DNA of 64,000 nt from Gemmiger formicilis (GCF_016900095.1 NZ_JACJJP010000001.1:1-64000), one strand, 5' to 3'; counted from the first letter of the stretch, positions 1 to 8,658 are shown. The notes: generated from the sequence alone by a model not told the origin. Numbers and translations: made by a program.

Positions 1-42
1 GCACAGGAGGTTCTTTCTCTTCACTAAAGTATTTTTTATCCA

Positions 43-61
43 CCCCCAGTTGAACTGGGGG
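43..61. repeat. 19-nt palindrome next to marR terminator
   Basis: Arms CCCCCAGTT and AACTGGGGG flank a single G, giving a 9-bp perfect stem. It is followed by ATTTT, so it could be a second terminator or the end of a mobile element cut by the window edge. No gene is visible to its left. Confidence 0.5.
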
Positions 62-88
62 ATTTTATCATGCCTATTCGGCGCCATC

Positions 89-126
89 AAAAAGCCGTGG
101 ATACCATTCGGTATCCACGGCTTTTT
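89..126 (-). terminator. Terminator of marR (bidirectional shape)
   Basis: A 17-bp perfect inverted repeat (core AAGCCGTGGATACC) with a 4-nt loop and A/T tails on both sides lies 6 bases past the marR stop codon. It would stop marR transcription and any transcript entering from the left. Confidence 0.85.
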
Positions 127-131
127 ACCTT

Positions 132-566
132 CTATTCTTCCTGTTTCAATGCTGACTGTGCAGCCCTGGACAACAGACGCCGGAATATCTCCCGTTCTTC
201 ATCCGACATTCCTTGGGTCATCCTTCGGAAACAGCCTTCCACCTGTTCTTTGATAATCGGATAAACAGCCCATGCCTTGGGTGTCGGGCAGATATCATAG
301 GTTCGCTTGTCCTTGGCGTTCGTGCTCCGCTTCAGGAATCCCAATTCTTCCAATTTCGTGACCGTCTTTGCGATTACGCTCTTATCCAAAGAAAGTCTCT
401 TGGTGATTTCATCCTGTGTCAGCATTTTGAAATCACATACAATCAGAATCACCACCGCTTGCGCCGCGGTAAGATCCTGTGCCGCACATCCGTTGTTCAG
501 CCAGATGTGTGCCTTTCGGTACAGGATGGAAATGTCTTTGAACGGGCTGTCTGTGCTGTAGCTCAT
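132..566 (-). CDS. MarR-family transcriptional regulator
   Basis: This 144-residue protein has the MarR winged-helix layout: N-terminal dimerisation helix, helix-turn-helix (LTQDEITKRLSLDKSVIAKT, about 50-70), a wing with the typical DKR turn (KDKRTYDIC) and C-terminal dimer helices. MarR proteins usually repress a neighbouring efflux gene and release DNA when a ligand binds. It is divergent from the MFS gene, and the space between them holds a palindromic operator, so it probably represses the transporter and itself. The ligand cannot be told from sequence. Confidence 0.88.
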   Translation of the reverse strand: MSYSTDSPFKDISILYRKAHIWLNNGCAAQDLTAAQAVVILIVCDFKMLTQDEITKRLSLDKSVIAKTVTKLEELGFLKRSTNAKDKRTYDICPTPKAWAVYPIIKEQVEGCFRRMTQGMSDEEREIFRRLLSRAAQSALKQEE

Positions 567-596
567 CTGAATGCCTCCCCTTTCTCTTCTTTCTTA

Positions 597-624
597 ATTA
601 TAGCTTATTTAGTGGCAATTGCAA
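597..624 (-). promoter_or_regulatory. marR promoter with overlapping operator-like site
   Basis: On the minus strand TTGCAA (624-619), a 16-nt spacer and TATAAT (602-597) form a good sigma-A promoter. The -35 is part of GTGGCAATTGCAAC (612-625), which shares the TGGCAATTGC core of the larger palindrome at 661-686. This fits autorepression by MarR. Confidence 0.75.
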
Positions 625-660
625 CCGGATATTGACGACGCAAGAGGGACGTGTTACACC

Positions 661-686
661 AATATGGTGGCAATTGCCACCATATT
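661..686. promoter_or_regulatory. 26-bp perfect palindrome, likely MarR operator
   Basis: AATATGGTGGCAA is followed directly by its reverse complement. It ends 7 bases before the AAAGGAG ribosome binding site (694-700) of the MFS gene. A possible -35, TTGACG, is at 632-637 but the -10 is poor. A repressor bound here would block transcription of the transporter. Confidence 0.8.
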
Positions 687-707
687 TTTTTGTAAAGGAG
701 TTTTTGC

Positions 708-1886
708 ATGGAAAAAAGTGAAAAAATCTGGAATCGTAAATTCATTTTGCTTTTCATCACCAATTTGCTTGTGCTGGCCGCCTTTTATGCTTCTATTCCC
801 ATCATTCCCATCTATTGTCAGGAAATTGGGATTACCGGTTCCAAAATTGGCATCGTACTGACTGCCATGTCGGTGGCCACCATTCTTTTTCGTCCCGTGG
901 CCGGGTATCTGCTGGATAACTTCAACCGATATCATGTGTACCTGTTGTTCCTTGCCCTGTTTTGCCTTTCCTTCCCTGCGTTCATTCTGTTTCCGGTGTT
1001 CGGCATCCTGATTGTCATCCGACTGTATATGGGGGCCGTATACTCGGTCTGCGGTTCTGCCACCATGACGCTGGCCGGGGATGTGTTGCCCGTTGCCAAG
1101 ATCACCGAGGGAATCAATCGCTTCGCCTTTACCGTCTCCATCGGCATGGCCGTGGGTCCTTATGTGGGGTTACAGGTTCAGAGCCATATGAACAGCCAGG
1201 CTTCCTTTATGACCATCTTTGGGATCACGGTGGCGGCGCTGATCTGCGTTTCCTGCTGCCGCATCCGCTACCCCAAAACCACCCGGAAAAAGTTTTCGCT
1301 GCGCGATACCATTCACGGACCGGCACTTCCTTTTATGTTCAACATGATGTTTCTTATGATTCCATATGGCGCCGTGATTGCCTACTCCTCCATCTTCGCC
1401 CAGGAAAAAGGATTGAGCGCATTTCTGCCGTACTTTTACATTTTCCTGGTCGCCGGAATGCTGGTTTCCAAGTTGTCCACCCAAAAGATGATTGACGCCG
1501 GTCGCCACCGCATCCTGGTGTATATCAGTCTTATTCTTCTGATCGTGACCATGGTCAGTTATCTGTTTATGGACTCCGGCGTACACCTGCTTGCGGCCGG
1601 ATTTTTCTTCGGCCTCGGGTACGGAATTTTGCAGCCCCTGTTCCAATCCTTTGTAACCGGGTCCACTCCTGCGCCCAAGAGGGGTGTGGCCAATGCCACC
1701 TATATGCTCTCCTACGATGTGGGCATCGGCATCGGCTCTCTGCTGATGGGATTTCTGCAGGAAACCACCGGTCTGCCCTTCGGCTTTGCAATTACCGCCA
1801 TCGCTTATGTCATCGGCGGCATTGTGTACATCTCCTATGTGGACGGATATTATCAGCGGCTGAAGGCATCTGCCGAACACAATTGA
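708..1886 (+). CDS. MFS transporter, probable drug/metabolite exporter
   Basis: A 392-residue, 12-helix major facilitator of usual length. It begins with a short cytoplasmic N-terminus and helix 1 (FILLFITNLLVLAAFYASIP). Loop 2-3 carries a motif-A-like stretch (GYLLDNFNRYHV), and helix 5 has a PYVGLQ segment. It would exchange small molecules against protons at the membrane. AAAGGAG sits 7 nt before the ATG. Divergent pairing with a MarR repressor points to an inducible exporter; the substrate is unknown. Confidence 0.85.
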   Translation: MEKSEKIWNRKFILLFITNLLVLAAFYASIPIIPIYCQEIGITGSKIGIVLTAMSVATILFRPVAGYLLDNFNRYHVYLLFLALFCLSFPAFILFPVFGILIVIRLYMGAVYSVCGSATMTLAGDVLPVAKITEGINRFAFTVSIGMAVGPYVGLQVQSHMNSQASFMTIFGITVAALICVSCCRIRYPKTTRKKFSLRDTIHGPALPFMFNMMFLMIPYGAVIAYSSIFAQEKGLSAFLPYFYIFLVAGMLVSKLSTQKMIDAGRHRILVYISLILLIVTMVSYLFMDSGVHLLAAGFFFGLGYGILQPLFQSFVTGSTPAPKRGVANATYMLSYDVGIGIGSLLMGFLQETTGLPFGFAITAIAYVIGGIVYISYVDGYYQRLKASAEHN

Positions 1887-1907
1887 TACAGCAACATCGC
1901 AATAAAG

Positions 1908-1942
1908 AGCCAGCCGGCATTGTTTTTCCGGCTGGCTTTTTT
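1908..1942 (+). terminator. Terminator of MFS gene
   Basis: GCCAGCCGG and CCGGCTGGC form a GC-rich stem over a 10-nt loop, followed by a T run. It lies just after the MFS stop codon. Confidence 0.9.
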
Positions 1943-2040
1943 GATAGACATTGAAACGGCTTCACAAAACCCTGGCAGAGCTCTTCGCCGCTTATTGGGA
2001 GCTATCCCTATCCCCTGCCACCAATCTCGGATGTGCTTTG

Positions 2041-2718
2041 TCAAATTCCAAGACTGCGGCATACACTCTTTCTGGTAAAGCGGTACACGCCGTAGAGCAT
2101 CAACGACAGTACCGCAACCACGGCAGCACAGGCCCCCATGCCCGCCAACTCACCAGGAGTAAAACGATTGTCATTAAAATACATGATCATGGTATAGAAG
2201 GCTGCAATAATCAGAGTACCAACAATAGCAGGCACCAGGAACACCTTGGAAACCTGTCCTTTAACGGAGCGGAAAAGGTAAGACTTCGGGGCTCCGAGAT
2301 GCCGAAGATCGTCGTACACATGCACATTGGTAAGCGCAATCGTCATACAGCGGGTGAAGGCAATTACAATGACTGCCGCAAAGCAAATCAGAGCGATAAA
2401 GATGAAAAGCATAAGAAATACAGCCATCGTGGTAACAAAATCGTTTTGATCCAATACCCGGAACTGGGGCATATAGAGCCAGTAGTTGCGGAACTCTGTG
2501 CTGTCCCGGTCCTCCCGGTCCATCACCGGAAAATCATAGGCTGCCACATTCTCCCGGTCAAACTCATAGGGCTTACCAGCCTCTTCTGCCAGCAGCTCGG
2601 ACACCAGTTCATAGACATCCAGCTGCATCACTTCATCGCCGGAGCGGTCCACAATCTCATTATAAAGAGCCTTTGCAAATGGATAACTGGCATCTACATC
2701 CGCTACATCAAAAAACAC
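2041..2718 (-). pseudogene. C-terminal remnant of FtsX/BceB-type ABC permease
   Basis: The 225 readable residues contain three hydrophobic segments (about 96-120, 158-178, 190-213) in the pattern of the C-terminal FtsX domain of peptide-resistance permeases (BceB/VanR-linked type, normally 600-700 residues). The N-terminal half and the partner ATPase gene are missing. The permease reading frame runs upstream of its first ATG straight into the truncated kinase gene. A deletion of roughly 2 kb (kinase tail, ATPase, permease front) explains this; an assembly join is the alternative. Confidence 0.75.
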
Positions 2719-3554
2719 CCATGTCTCTCGCCAAAGAGCAGATAGCCCCGCCGAAATGGCTTCGTACCCACCCCCTCCGTCTGGTAGTTCCCGGAGCCAC
2801 GGTAAAAGCGTCCGAAAATCTTCGCCTGGTCTGTTTCTGAAATGCCGGGGCCTGTATCGGTAACCCGGATGGCCGAGAACAGTTCATACTGCTTCACATC
2901 CACCGTAATCTTCCCGCCTGAAGGGGTGTATTTCACAGCGTTGTCCAGCAAGTTGCAAAGAGCTTCTTCCGTCCACTTGGGGTCCAATACAGCGGTTTCC
3001 TCTGGCGGTTCTGCCGTCAAGGAGATTCCCTTTTGGGATGCCTTCGGTACATACTGTGCAACCGCCTGTTCTACCACGGGCGCAATTTCGAAGGCTTCAG
3101 GGTGCAATTCTAAAATTCCGTTTTCCAGACGGGAAGTCTTCACCAGAGCTTCCATCAGAGCCTGGAGCTTGTTCGCCTGTGCCGAAATCGCTTGGACGCA
3201 CTCGGTCCCTTGCGGTGTCAGCGGTTGCTCAGCCAGCAACTGGGTATAAAGCTGCAGATTGGCCACCGGCGTCTTGGTCTGGTGGGAGATATCGGAAATC
3301 AGAGAACTGATCTGATTCTTCTGCTCTTTCACCTTTCGTGCGGAAAGTGAGCTGGCTCTCAGGTAACGGGCCAGCCGGCTTTCCAGGGCCGAAAGCCGGC
3401 TTTCATCGAAAGTTTCTTCCGCAAAGTTGCCGTCTATAGCGGTTTCCAGCATCTTGTCCAGCTGCTTTATAGTGTTAATAGTTTGCCAACGCTCCAATAA
3501 CAACACAGCCACTGCCGCTACCACTACCAATCCGATAAAAATATAAATGTCCAT
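2703..3554 (-). pseudogene. Truncated sensor histidine kinase
   Basis: An N-terminal membrane helix (FIGLVVVAAVAVLLL) is followed by a HisKA box with the phospho-acceptor in DISHQTKTPVANLQ, an N box (LCNLLDNAVKYTPSGG) and a G1 box (VTDTGPGIS). The reading frame loses homology just after EGVG, where the second glycine-rich ATP-binding loop should be, and ends in unrelated residues. The ATG overlaps the regulator stop (TGATG), so the two were co-translated. Without the G2 box, ATP binding is unlikely. The family normally pairs with a BceAB-type transporter, whose permease tail is found right here. Confidence 0.8.
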
Positions 3555-4234
3555 CACTTCACCGCCCAGGTGTACCCTATACCGTATACAGTTTTCAGAT
3601 ATTCTGGCTTCGCAGGGTCCTTTTCCAGCTTGCCGCGCAACCGTTTTACAGTGACCGAGAGAGCGTTCTCCTCTACAAATTCAGCACCGTCCGTCCATAC
3701 CCGGTCCACCAGTGTGGATCTGGACACCACATGGCCCCGATTCTCCACCAATACCCGCAACAATTTCTGTTCCGTTTTGGAAAGATCGATTTCAAGATCA
3801 TCCCTGCGATACAGCATTTTGTCAAAATCAAAGACAAAAGGTCCGACTTCCAGTTTGGCAGAGGCGGGACGGCTGCCGCGGCGAAGCTGTGCATGGACTC
3901 TTGCCCGCAGCACCGCCAGTGAAAATGGTTTGGTAATATAGTCATCCGCTCCCGCTTCCAGCCCGGTTACCTCGTCCAGTTCCAGATCGTTGGCAGTCAG
4001 AAGAATCGTGGGCGTTTCGTTTCCTTGGTCGCGCAGCTTGCGCAGCAAATCAAGGCCACTGCCATCCGGGAGATTGATGTCAAGAATCAGAAGATCATAA
4101 GAGGGACCTGCCAGTTTTTCCTGAGCCTGGGTAAGACAATCTGCCAGGATAACCGCGCATTCTGGTCCACTTAGCGCCATACTGATGCCACGGCTCAACG
4201 TAGCGTCATCCTCCAAAAGAAAGATTTTTTCCAT
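3554..4234 (-). CDS. OmpR-family response regulator
   Basis: This 226-residue protein is full length. The receiver domain (about 1-115) has the acidic pair LLEDD, the phospho-acceptor aspartate in LLILDINLPDGSG, the switch threonine in ILLTAND and the lysine in YITKPFS. A C-terminal winged helix (about 130-226) follows, with the recognition-helix region ENALSVTVKRLRGKL. It probably once controlled the adjacent ABC transporter in response to a cell-wall antibiotic. Its kinase is broken, so it may now be unphosphorylated or cross-regulated. Confidence 0.9.
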   Translation of the reverse strand: MEKIFLLEDDATLSRGISMALSGPECAVILADCLTQAQEKLAGPSYDLLILDINLPDGSGLDLLRKLRDQGNETPTILLTANDLELDEVTGLEAGADDYITKPFSLAVLRARVHAQLRRGSRPASAKLEVGPFVFDFDKMLYRRDDLEIDLSKTEQKLLRVLVENRGHVVSRSTLVDRVWTDGAEFVEENALSVTVKRLRGKLEKDPAKPEYLKTVYGIGYTWAVK

Positions 4235-4329
4235 CTAGTGATACCCCTTGGGATCAGAAAGTACAATGGCCGTGCGCTTTTCCCCTTCAAAGCATGAAAA
4301 CCATTTCTTAGATTATAGCAGCATGAGCA

Positions 4330-4500
4330 TTTTTTGAAAACACATTCCGGGAAACGTCATGTAGCAAGCAATGCTTGTTGAGGGCAGTGCCTCCAATCCC
4401 CTCTTGAACACAGAATTTCACTCTGTGGCTGCGCGTTCTTCGAACGCTTCGAGAGGGTACGCCAAAACGCCGTCCCCCTTTGGTCAAGGCTGGAACAATT
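4330..4500 (-). repeat. Putative dispersed repeat (GDGVLAYPLEAFEERAATE type)
   Basis: On the minus strand this stretch reads as GDGVLAYPLEAFEERAATE, stop, then NSVFKRGLEALPSTSIACYM. From memory, such short translated strings recur as spurious small proteins in Faecalibacterium-group genomes, which suggests an intergenic repeat rather than a gene. It directly cuts off the solute-binding protein gene: the last residues of that frame (LFQP) already belong to the repeat. The repeat claim rests on recollection and needs a genome search. Confidence 0.45.
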
Positions 4501-4921
4501 CGTTGCTTCCCTTATTATAGTAATTAACCGCCTGCGGCATGTCATAGCTCATGATTATATCAGGCGCTGTCTGCGCTGCGATCATTTGCATATAATCCTG
4601 CACTTCCGTCGTACGTCCGATTGCCACATACTCTACATTTATGTTGTATTTATCACCAAATTCTGTCTGCACCCAATTTGTATAATAATTATCCGTAGGA
4701 TCCCAACCTTCATATGCCCTGTCATATACCGGAATCTGAATCGTAACTTCTTCTGGGAACCCTTCCGAATAGTCTTTAAAACCGGTTCCATCTTCTGTAC
4801 GGTTAGATGTTGCTTCACTCCCCTGATCTTTGGCTCCGCATCCGGCCAATGTACCAACCACCATTGCCGCTGCCAGAACAACCGCCGCACTCCTCGCTGC
4901 TTTTTTTCTCATCTCAGCCAT
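4484..4921 (-). pseudogene. Truncated sugar ABC solute-binding lipoprotein
   Basis: It starts with a lipoprotein signal peptide (AVVLAAAMVVGTLAGCG; lipobox LAGC), a low-complexity linker, then the start of a LplA/family-1 extracellular solute-binding domain (VTIQIPVYDRAYEGWDPTDN). Full-length members have about 500 residues; only about 140 remain. The frame breaks at about 4500 at the putative repeat. Permease genes that normally follow are absent. It is divergent from araC and probably once imported the oligosaccharide cleaved by the GH95 enzyme. Confidence 0.8.
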
Positions 4922-5039
4922 CCTTTCTTACCTTTCATCTCTCCATTTTGTGCATCAAACAATCAATAAGCGCTTGTTTTTTGTTTATTTTGTATAATCA
5001 GTATATATTCATCCGCCTTTCTCATGTAAGATAATAATG

Positions 5040-5089
5040 CGACATTTCGGGGAGTAATCTGTCATATTTTATCTATAATTTTACGACAT
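5040..5089. promoter_or_regulatory. Triple-box regulatory element R1, candidate AraC site
   Basis: CGACAT (5040-5045), 14 nt, TGTCAT (5060-5065), 18 nt, CGACAT (5084-5089). The same three boxes with the same spacing occur at 6055-6104 in front of the GH95 gene, while the sequence between boxes is not conserved. The element lies between the divergent promoters of araC and the solute-binding gene, ending 8 nt before the araC -35. Confidence 0.7.
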
Positions 5090-5097
5090 GATAGTTA

Positions 5098-5126
5098 TTG
5101 ACCATGGACATCTTTTTTATTAAACT
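5098..5126 (+). promoter_or_regulatory. araC promoter
   Basis: TTGACC (5098-5103), 17-nt spacer, TAAACT (5121-5126). It lies directly downstream of R1, the position expected for activation by an AraC-type protein. On the other strand a TATACT (5005-5000) could serve the solute-binding gene. Confidence 0.55.
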
Positions 5127-5159
5127 CAGAATAAAATAACAGAAGATTGGAGAAATGAC

Positions 5160-6017
5160 ATGGGCGTAGAAACTTTTTCTATTGAGGTAACTTTTCGCTT
5201 TAATCACGCACTGTTTCGGGTTGAAAGCATCAGTCGCGGAATTTTAGAAGAAAGCATGCCGGAGCACAGCCACGGACATGGGAATTATGAAATTCATTAT
5301 ATTTTTTCCGGCAAAGGGAGCGCCGTTATTGACAATTCGTTTTATTCCGTTTTGCCTAATACTCTCTATGTCACCGGCCCACATGTCATACATTCACAGA
5401 CCCCTGACAAAGAGGATCCCCTGACCGAATATTGTATATACTTGTCTCTAGATACGAAAAATATACCGGATTCTAAAAAGAGTCCTCTGGCACATTTCTT
5501 TCTGAATCAGGTTTTCTGGTACGGACAGGATAATCAAAACGTACTGCCTGTACTCAATCAAATTTTCCATGAATTAACAGCTCAAGAATTGGGATACCTC
5601 GATCAAATCAGAGCTTTATTATGCCAGTTTATTATCGCTCTTCTGCGCAATTACAAACAAACCGTCAATTTTCCCACTCTATCCGCGCAAACCACTCTGT
5701 CGGAAAGACGTTCTCTTCTTATAGAACAATACTTTATTTACGAATATGCCACACTTTCGCTTGAAAGCCTTGCCAACCGCATCGGTCTTTCTCCACGTCA
5801 AACCCAACGTTTTCTAAGGGAACATTACGGGAAAACTTTCAGCCAGAAAAAACGTGAAAGTAAAATGGCAGCTGCACTCCAGCTTCTTTCCTCATCACAG
5901 GAAAGCATCACTTCCATTTCAGAAAAGCTCGGATTTTCATCTGTAGAATATTTTTCATCCTCCTTTCGGAAATATTATAAACTGTCCCCGCAGGAGTATC
6001 GCAGACGCCAGACATAA
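5160..6017 (+). CDS. AraC-family regulator with cupin sensor domain
   Basis: A 285-residue protein. The N-terminal half is a cupin-like sugar-binding domain (PEHSHGHGNYEIHYIFSGKG, about 33-55). The C-terminal 100 residues hold two helix-turn-helix units (LESLANRIGLSPRQTQRFLR and ITSISEKLGFSSVEYFSSSF) and the family signature ending in KYYKLSPQEYRR. GGAGA precedes the ATG. Such proteins activate adjacent glycan genes when bound to sugar. The twin triple-box elements in front of this gene and the next suggest it controls itself, the divergent transporter and the GH95 gene. Confidence 0.9.
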   Translation: MGVETFSIEVTFRFNHALFRVESISRGILEESMPEHSHGHGNYEIHYIFSGKGSAVIDNSFYSVLPNTLYVTGPHVIHSQTPDKEDPLTEYCIYLSLDTKNIPDSKKSPLAHFFLNQVFWYGQDNQNVLPVLNQIFHELTAQELGYLDQIRALLCQFIIALLRNYKQTVNFPTLSAQTTLSERRSLLIEQYFIYEYATLSLESLANRIGLSPRQTQRFLREHYGKTFSQKKRESKMAAALQLLSSSQESITSISEKLGFSSVEYFSSSFRKYYKLSPQEYRRRQT

Positions 6018-6054
6018 CTATTAGAGAGCATTCTGTCCCTTTCCTGTAAAAAAG

Positions 6055-6104
6055 CGACATGTTTTTATATAGTTTGTCATGATTTTCTCTGAAAAATCCG
6101 ACAT
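6055..6104. promoter_or_regulatory. Triple-box regulatory element R2, candidate AraC site
   Basis: CGACAT (6055-6060), 14 nt, TGTCAT (6075-6080), 18 nt, CGACAT (6099-6104): the same boxes and spacing as R1. It lies between the araC stop and the GH95 start. AT-rich sequence with -10-like hexamers (TAATAT, TATGAT around 6123-6131) follows, without a good -35, as expected for an activator-dependent promoter. Confidence 0.7.
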
Positions 6105-6195
6105 AGTATATTTATACTGTAGATAATATGATTCTTGTGTAAACCGGAATATTGCTCCCGGTTATCCATCACACACAAGAGCAGAGGAGGAAAAA

Positions 6196-8583
6196 ATGTG
6201 GAAACCAATTATACTCACACGTGACAGTATCTATATGCAGTATCCGTCTTCATGGTGGAGAGAAACATGGAGAGAAGCTTTAGTCAGTGGGAACGGGCAT
6301 ACCGGAGCCAGTTTTTACGGCGGGACAAAAGAACAGACACTCATGGTCACAGATGGCGGTCTATGGTATGGCGGAGAAGCGAACAGGCTTCCGGATGTTC
6401 ACCATGCGCTCGAACGGATGCGCAGCAAAATGGATCAGGGAATGTTTAAAGAAGCCAGCTGGGAGCTTGTTAATGAATTAAAACGACAAGGTTATAATTC
6501 AAAACTGGAATCTCCTCTTCCTGTCGGCGATCTGAAAATACAAATTATTCCTCATGGGACATTTCACGATTATCTGAGGGTACTCCAGATGGATACCGGT
6601 GAAGCATCCTGCCAGTGGCAGGATCAGGACGTCCGTTATCGGTGCGATGGTTTTGTCTCCAGAGCTGATGATATGATCCTATATCGGATCCAGGCCTCCA
6701 GCCCTGTAATCTGCGCAAATTTCATGGCAGATATCCATACAGTTCCCGGGCTTGAAATTCCGGAAAGTTATCAGAAAATCGCGGTCCAAAAACATATCGA
6801 GGTAACGGATGACTGGATCTTATATGAATCTTCCAATCTTGATGACCGCTATTTTGGAATGGCAATACATATCATCTCCAACGGGACTCAAAAAGCTCAG
6901 TTTGGACGGATTTTTGTAGAAAGCGCTGATGAAATTACTGTTATGATACGTCCGTTTATTAAAGAAACCTCTAAAAGAGGTTTGCCAAAAGCGAAAGATT
7001 GGATTTTGTCACACAGCAAAAGCTATGACGACATGCTTGCATCGCATATTCCGTTACATGCAAAACTATACCACAGTGCCGAACTGGAACTGGACGGATA
7101 TAATGAAAAAAGCAATGAATCTTTGCTCCATCAGGCGTTTACTTCCGAGCAGTCACCCGAACTAATGGAAAAGATGTGGAAATTCGGCAGGTATCTTTTC
7201 ATCAGCGGTACATCGGAAAATGATGCTCCATTTGCACTCTACGGAATCTGGAACGGAAATTACCAGCCTATCTGGGCGCACAATATGGCAAATGAAAATA
7301 CTCAGATGATCTACTGGCACAGTTTCGTCGGGAATCTTGCAGATTTCCACCGCTCATTATTCCGGTACTATAATTCCAAAATGGAAACATTCCGTGAAAA
7401 CGCACAGAAACTGTTTGGCTGTCGCGGAATCTATATGACCGCCGGAACAACGCCGGGAGTATCCGAACCCACTCAGGTTGTTCCTGTTATTATCAATTGG
7501 GTCGGAGCCGCCGGATGGATAGCGCAGCATTACAGCACTTATGTATGTTACCGCCCGGAAGACGAAGATTATATAAAAACCGAGATATTACCATATCTTG
7601 AAGAAGTGGCTGCTTTTTACGAAGATTTTATTCAATACAAACAGGATGGCAGCATTAAAGTCTATCCCAGTGTTTCCCCGGAAAATACACCGCAGAACTT
7701 TATGCCGCCCCTTTCGGAAATGATCGCACACCCAATGCCGACGACAATCAATTCCACAATTGACCTTGCGATCATAAAAGAATTTTTCACGAATCTGATC
7801 CATATCAGCGAAAAATACAACTGTTTCCATGAACGCAGGGCAGGATGGGAAAAAATTCTCCGGTCAATCCCGCCTTACAAAACCAATGAACTCGGGGCTA
7901 TCAGAGAATGGCAGGATGAACAGTTTGAAGACCGTTATGACCATCGTCATCTGTCACATATTTATCCGGTGTTTCCGGGCAACGAGGTCAACACTGTTGA
8001 TCAGCCTCAGGAAATTAAAAAATACAAAAAAGCTGTCGCGCTTCGAAAAATAGATGCCCAGACCGGATGGTCCATGGCTCATATGGCTATAATATATGCT
8101 CGTTTTGACGAGGGGGAAACTGCAGCGCAGTGTCTGGATAACATGGCAAAATCATGCCTGCTCCCCAACTTTTTTACGCTTCACAATGACTGGAGAGGCA
8201 TGAGTATCACACTCGACATCGACTCTGCCCCGGTTCAATTGGATGCCGCGCTCGGATACGTAGACGCGATACAGGAAATGATACTCTATGCTTCCAAGGA
8301 TTTGCTGAAAATCCTCCCGGCACTTCCCAAAAGAATGAACGCCGGTAAAGTTCAGCATTTCTGTTATCCCGACGGGGAAATATCCATTAATTGGAACCGG
8401 TCAGAATACAGACTTGACATCGAAATGCAGGCTGCCCGTGCCCATACGATCCGTATTGTTCTTCCGGCATATGCAGATTCCTTTATCTGGGGAAACAGTA
8501 ACGTCCGGAAAATTACTACCGGTATCTATGAAATTTCATTCAGGCAAAAAGGCGATATCATGAAAGGTCAAAATCAAAAATAA
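6196..8583 (+). CDS. Glycoside hydrolase family 95-like (alpha-L-fucosidase/galactosidase)
   Basis: A 795-residue protein with the GH95 layout: N-terminal beta-sandwich beginning WREALVSGNGHTGASFYGG (about 21-40), an (alpha/alpha)6 barrel with LYGIWNGNYQPIW (about 346-358), the SPENTPQ segment (about 494-500) that matches the catalytic-acid region, and DHRHLSHIYPVFPG (about 580-593), then a C-terminal beta domain. GH95 enzymes remove alpha-1,2-L-fucose or alpha-L-galactose by inversion. No signal peptide is seen, so it should act on imported oligosaccharides. Ribosome site AGGAGG is well placed. Its neighbours handle rhamnose-like sugars, so the substrate may be a rhamnose- or fucose-containing glycan; the exact specificity is open. 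Confidence 0.8.
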   Translation: MWKPIILTRDSIYMQYPSSWWRETWREALVSGNGHTGASFYGGTKEQTLMVTDGGLWYGGEANRLPDVHHALERMRSKMDQGMFKEASWELVNELKRQGYNSKLESPLPVGDLKIQIIPHGTFHDYLRVLQMDTGEASCQWQDQDVRYRCDGFVSRADDMILYRIQASSPVICANFMADIHTVPGLEIPESYQKIAVQKHIEVTDDWILYESSNLDDRYFGMAIHIISNGTQKAQFGRIFVESADEITVMIRPFIKETSKRGLPKAKDWILSHSKSYDDMLASHIPLHAKLYHSAELELDGYNEKSNESLLHQAFTSEQSPELMEKMWKFGRYLFISGTSENDAPFALYGIWNGNYQPIWAHNMANENTQMIYWHSFVGNLADFHRSLFRYYNSKMETFRENAQKLFGCRGIYMTAGTTPGVSEPTQVVPVIINWVGAAGWIAQHYSTYVCYRPEDEDYIKTEILPYLEEVAAFYEDFIQYKQDGSIKVYPSVSPENTPQNFMPPLSEMIAHPMPTTINSTIDLAIIKEFFTNLIHISEKYNCFHERRAGWEKILRSIPPYKTNELGAIREWQDEQFEDRYDHRHLSHIYPVFPGNEVNTVDQPQEIKKYKKAVALRKIDAQTGWSMAHMAIIYARFDEGETAAQCLDNMAKSCLLPNFFTLHNDWRGMSITLDIDSAPVQLDAALGYVDAIQEMILYASKDLLKILPALPKRMNAGKVQHFCYPDGEISINWNRSEYRLDIEMQAARAHTIRIVLPAYADSFIWGNSNVRKITTGIYEISFRQKGDIMKGQNQK

Positions 8584-8594
8584 ACTGTTTTTTC

Positions 8595-8640
8595 AAGGTG
8601 CTGACGGCATCAATGGCGACAGCACCTTTATTCTGATTTT
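8595..8640 (+). terminator. Terminator of GH95 gene
   Basis: AAGGTGCTG (8595-8603) pairs with CAGCACCTT (8620-8628) and is followed by a T-rich tail. It separates the convergent GH95 and mutarotase genes. Confidence 0.65.
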
Positions 8641-8658
8641 AAAACTGCTGCCCGCTGC

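Noticed and set aside
4960-4980. Catabolite (cre) site around AAGCGCTT upstream of the solute-binding gene
   Set aside because: The core is palindromic, but the flanking TG and CA bases of the cre consensus are missing.
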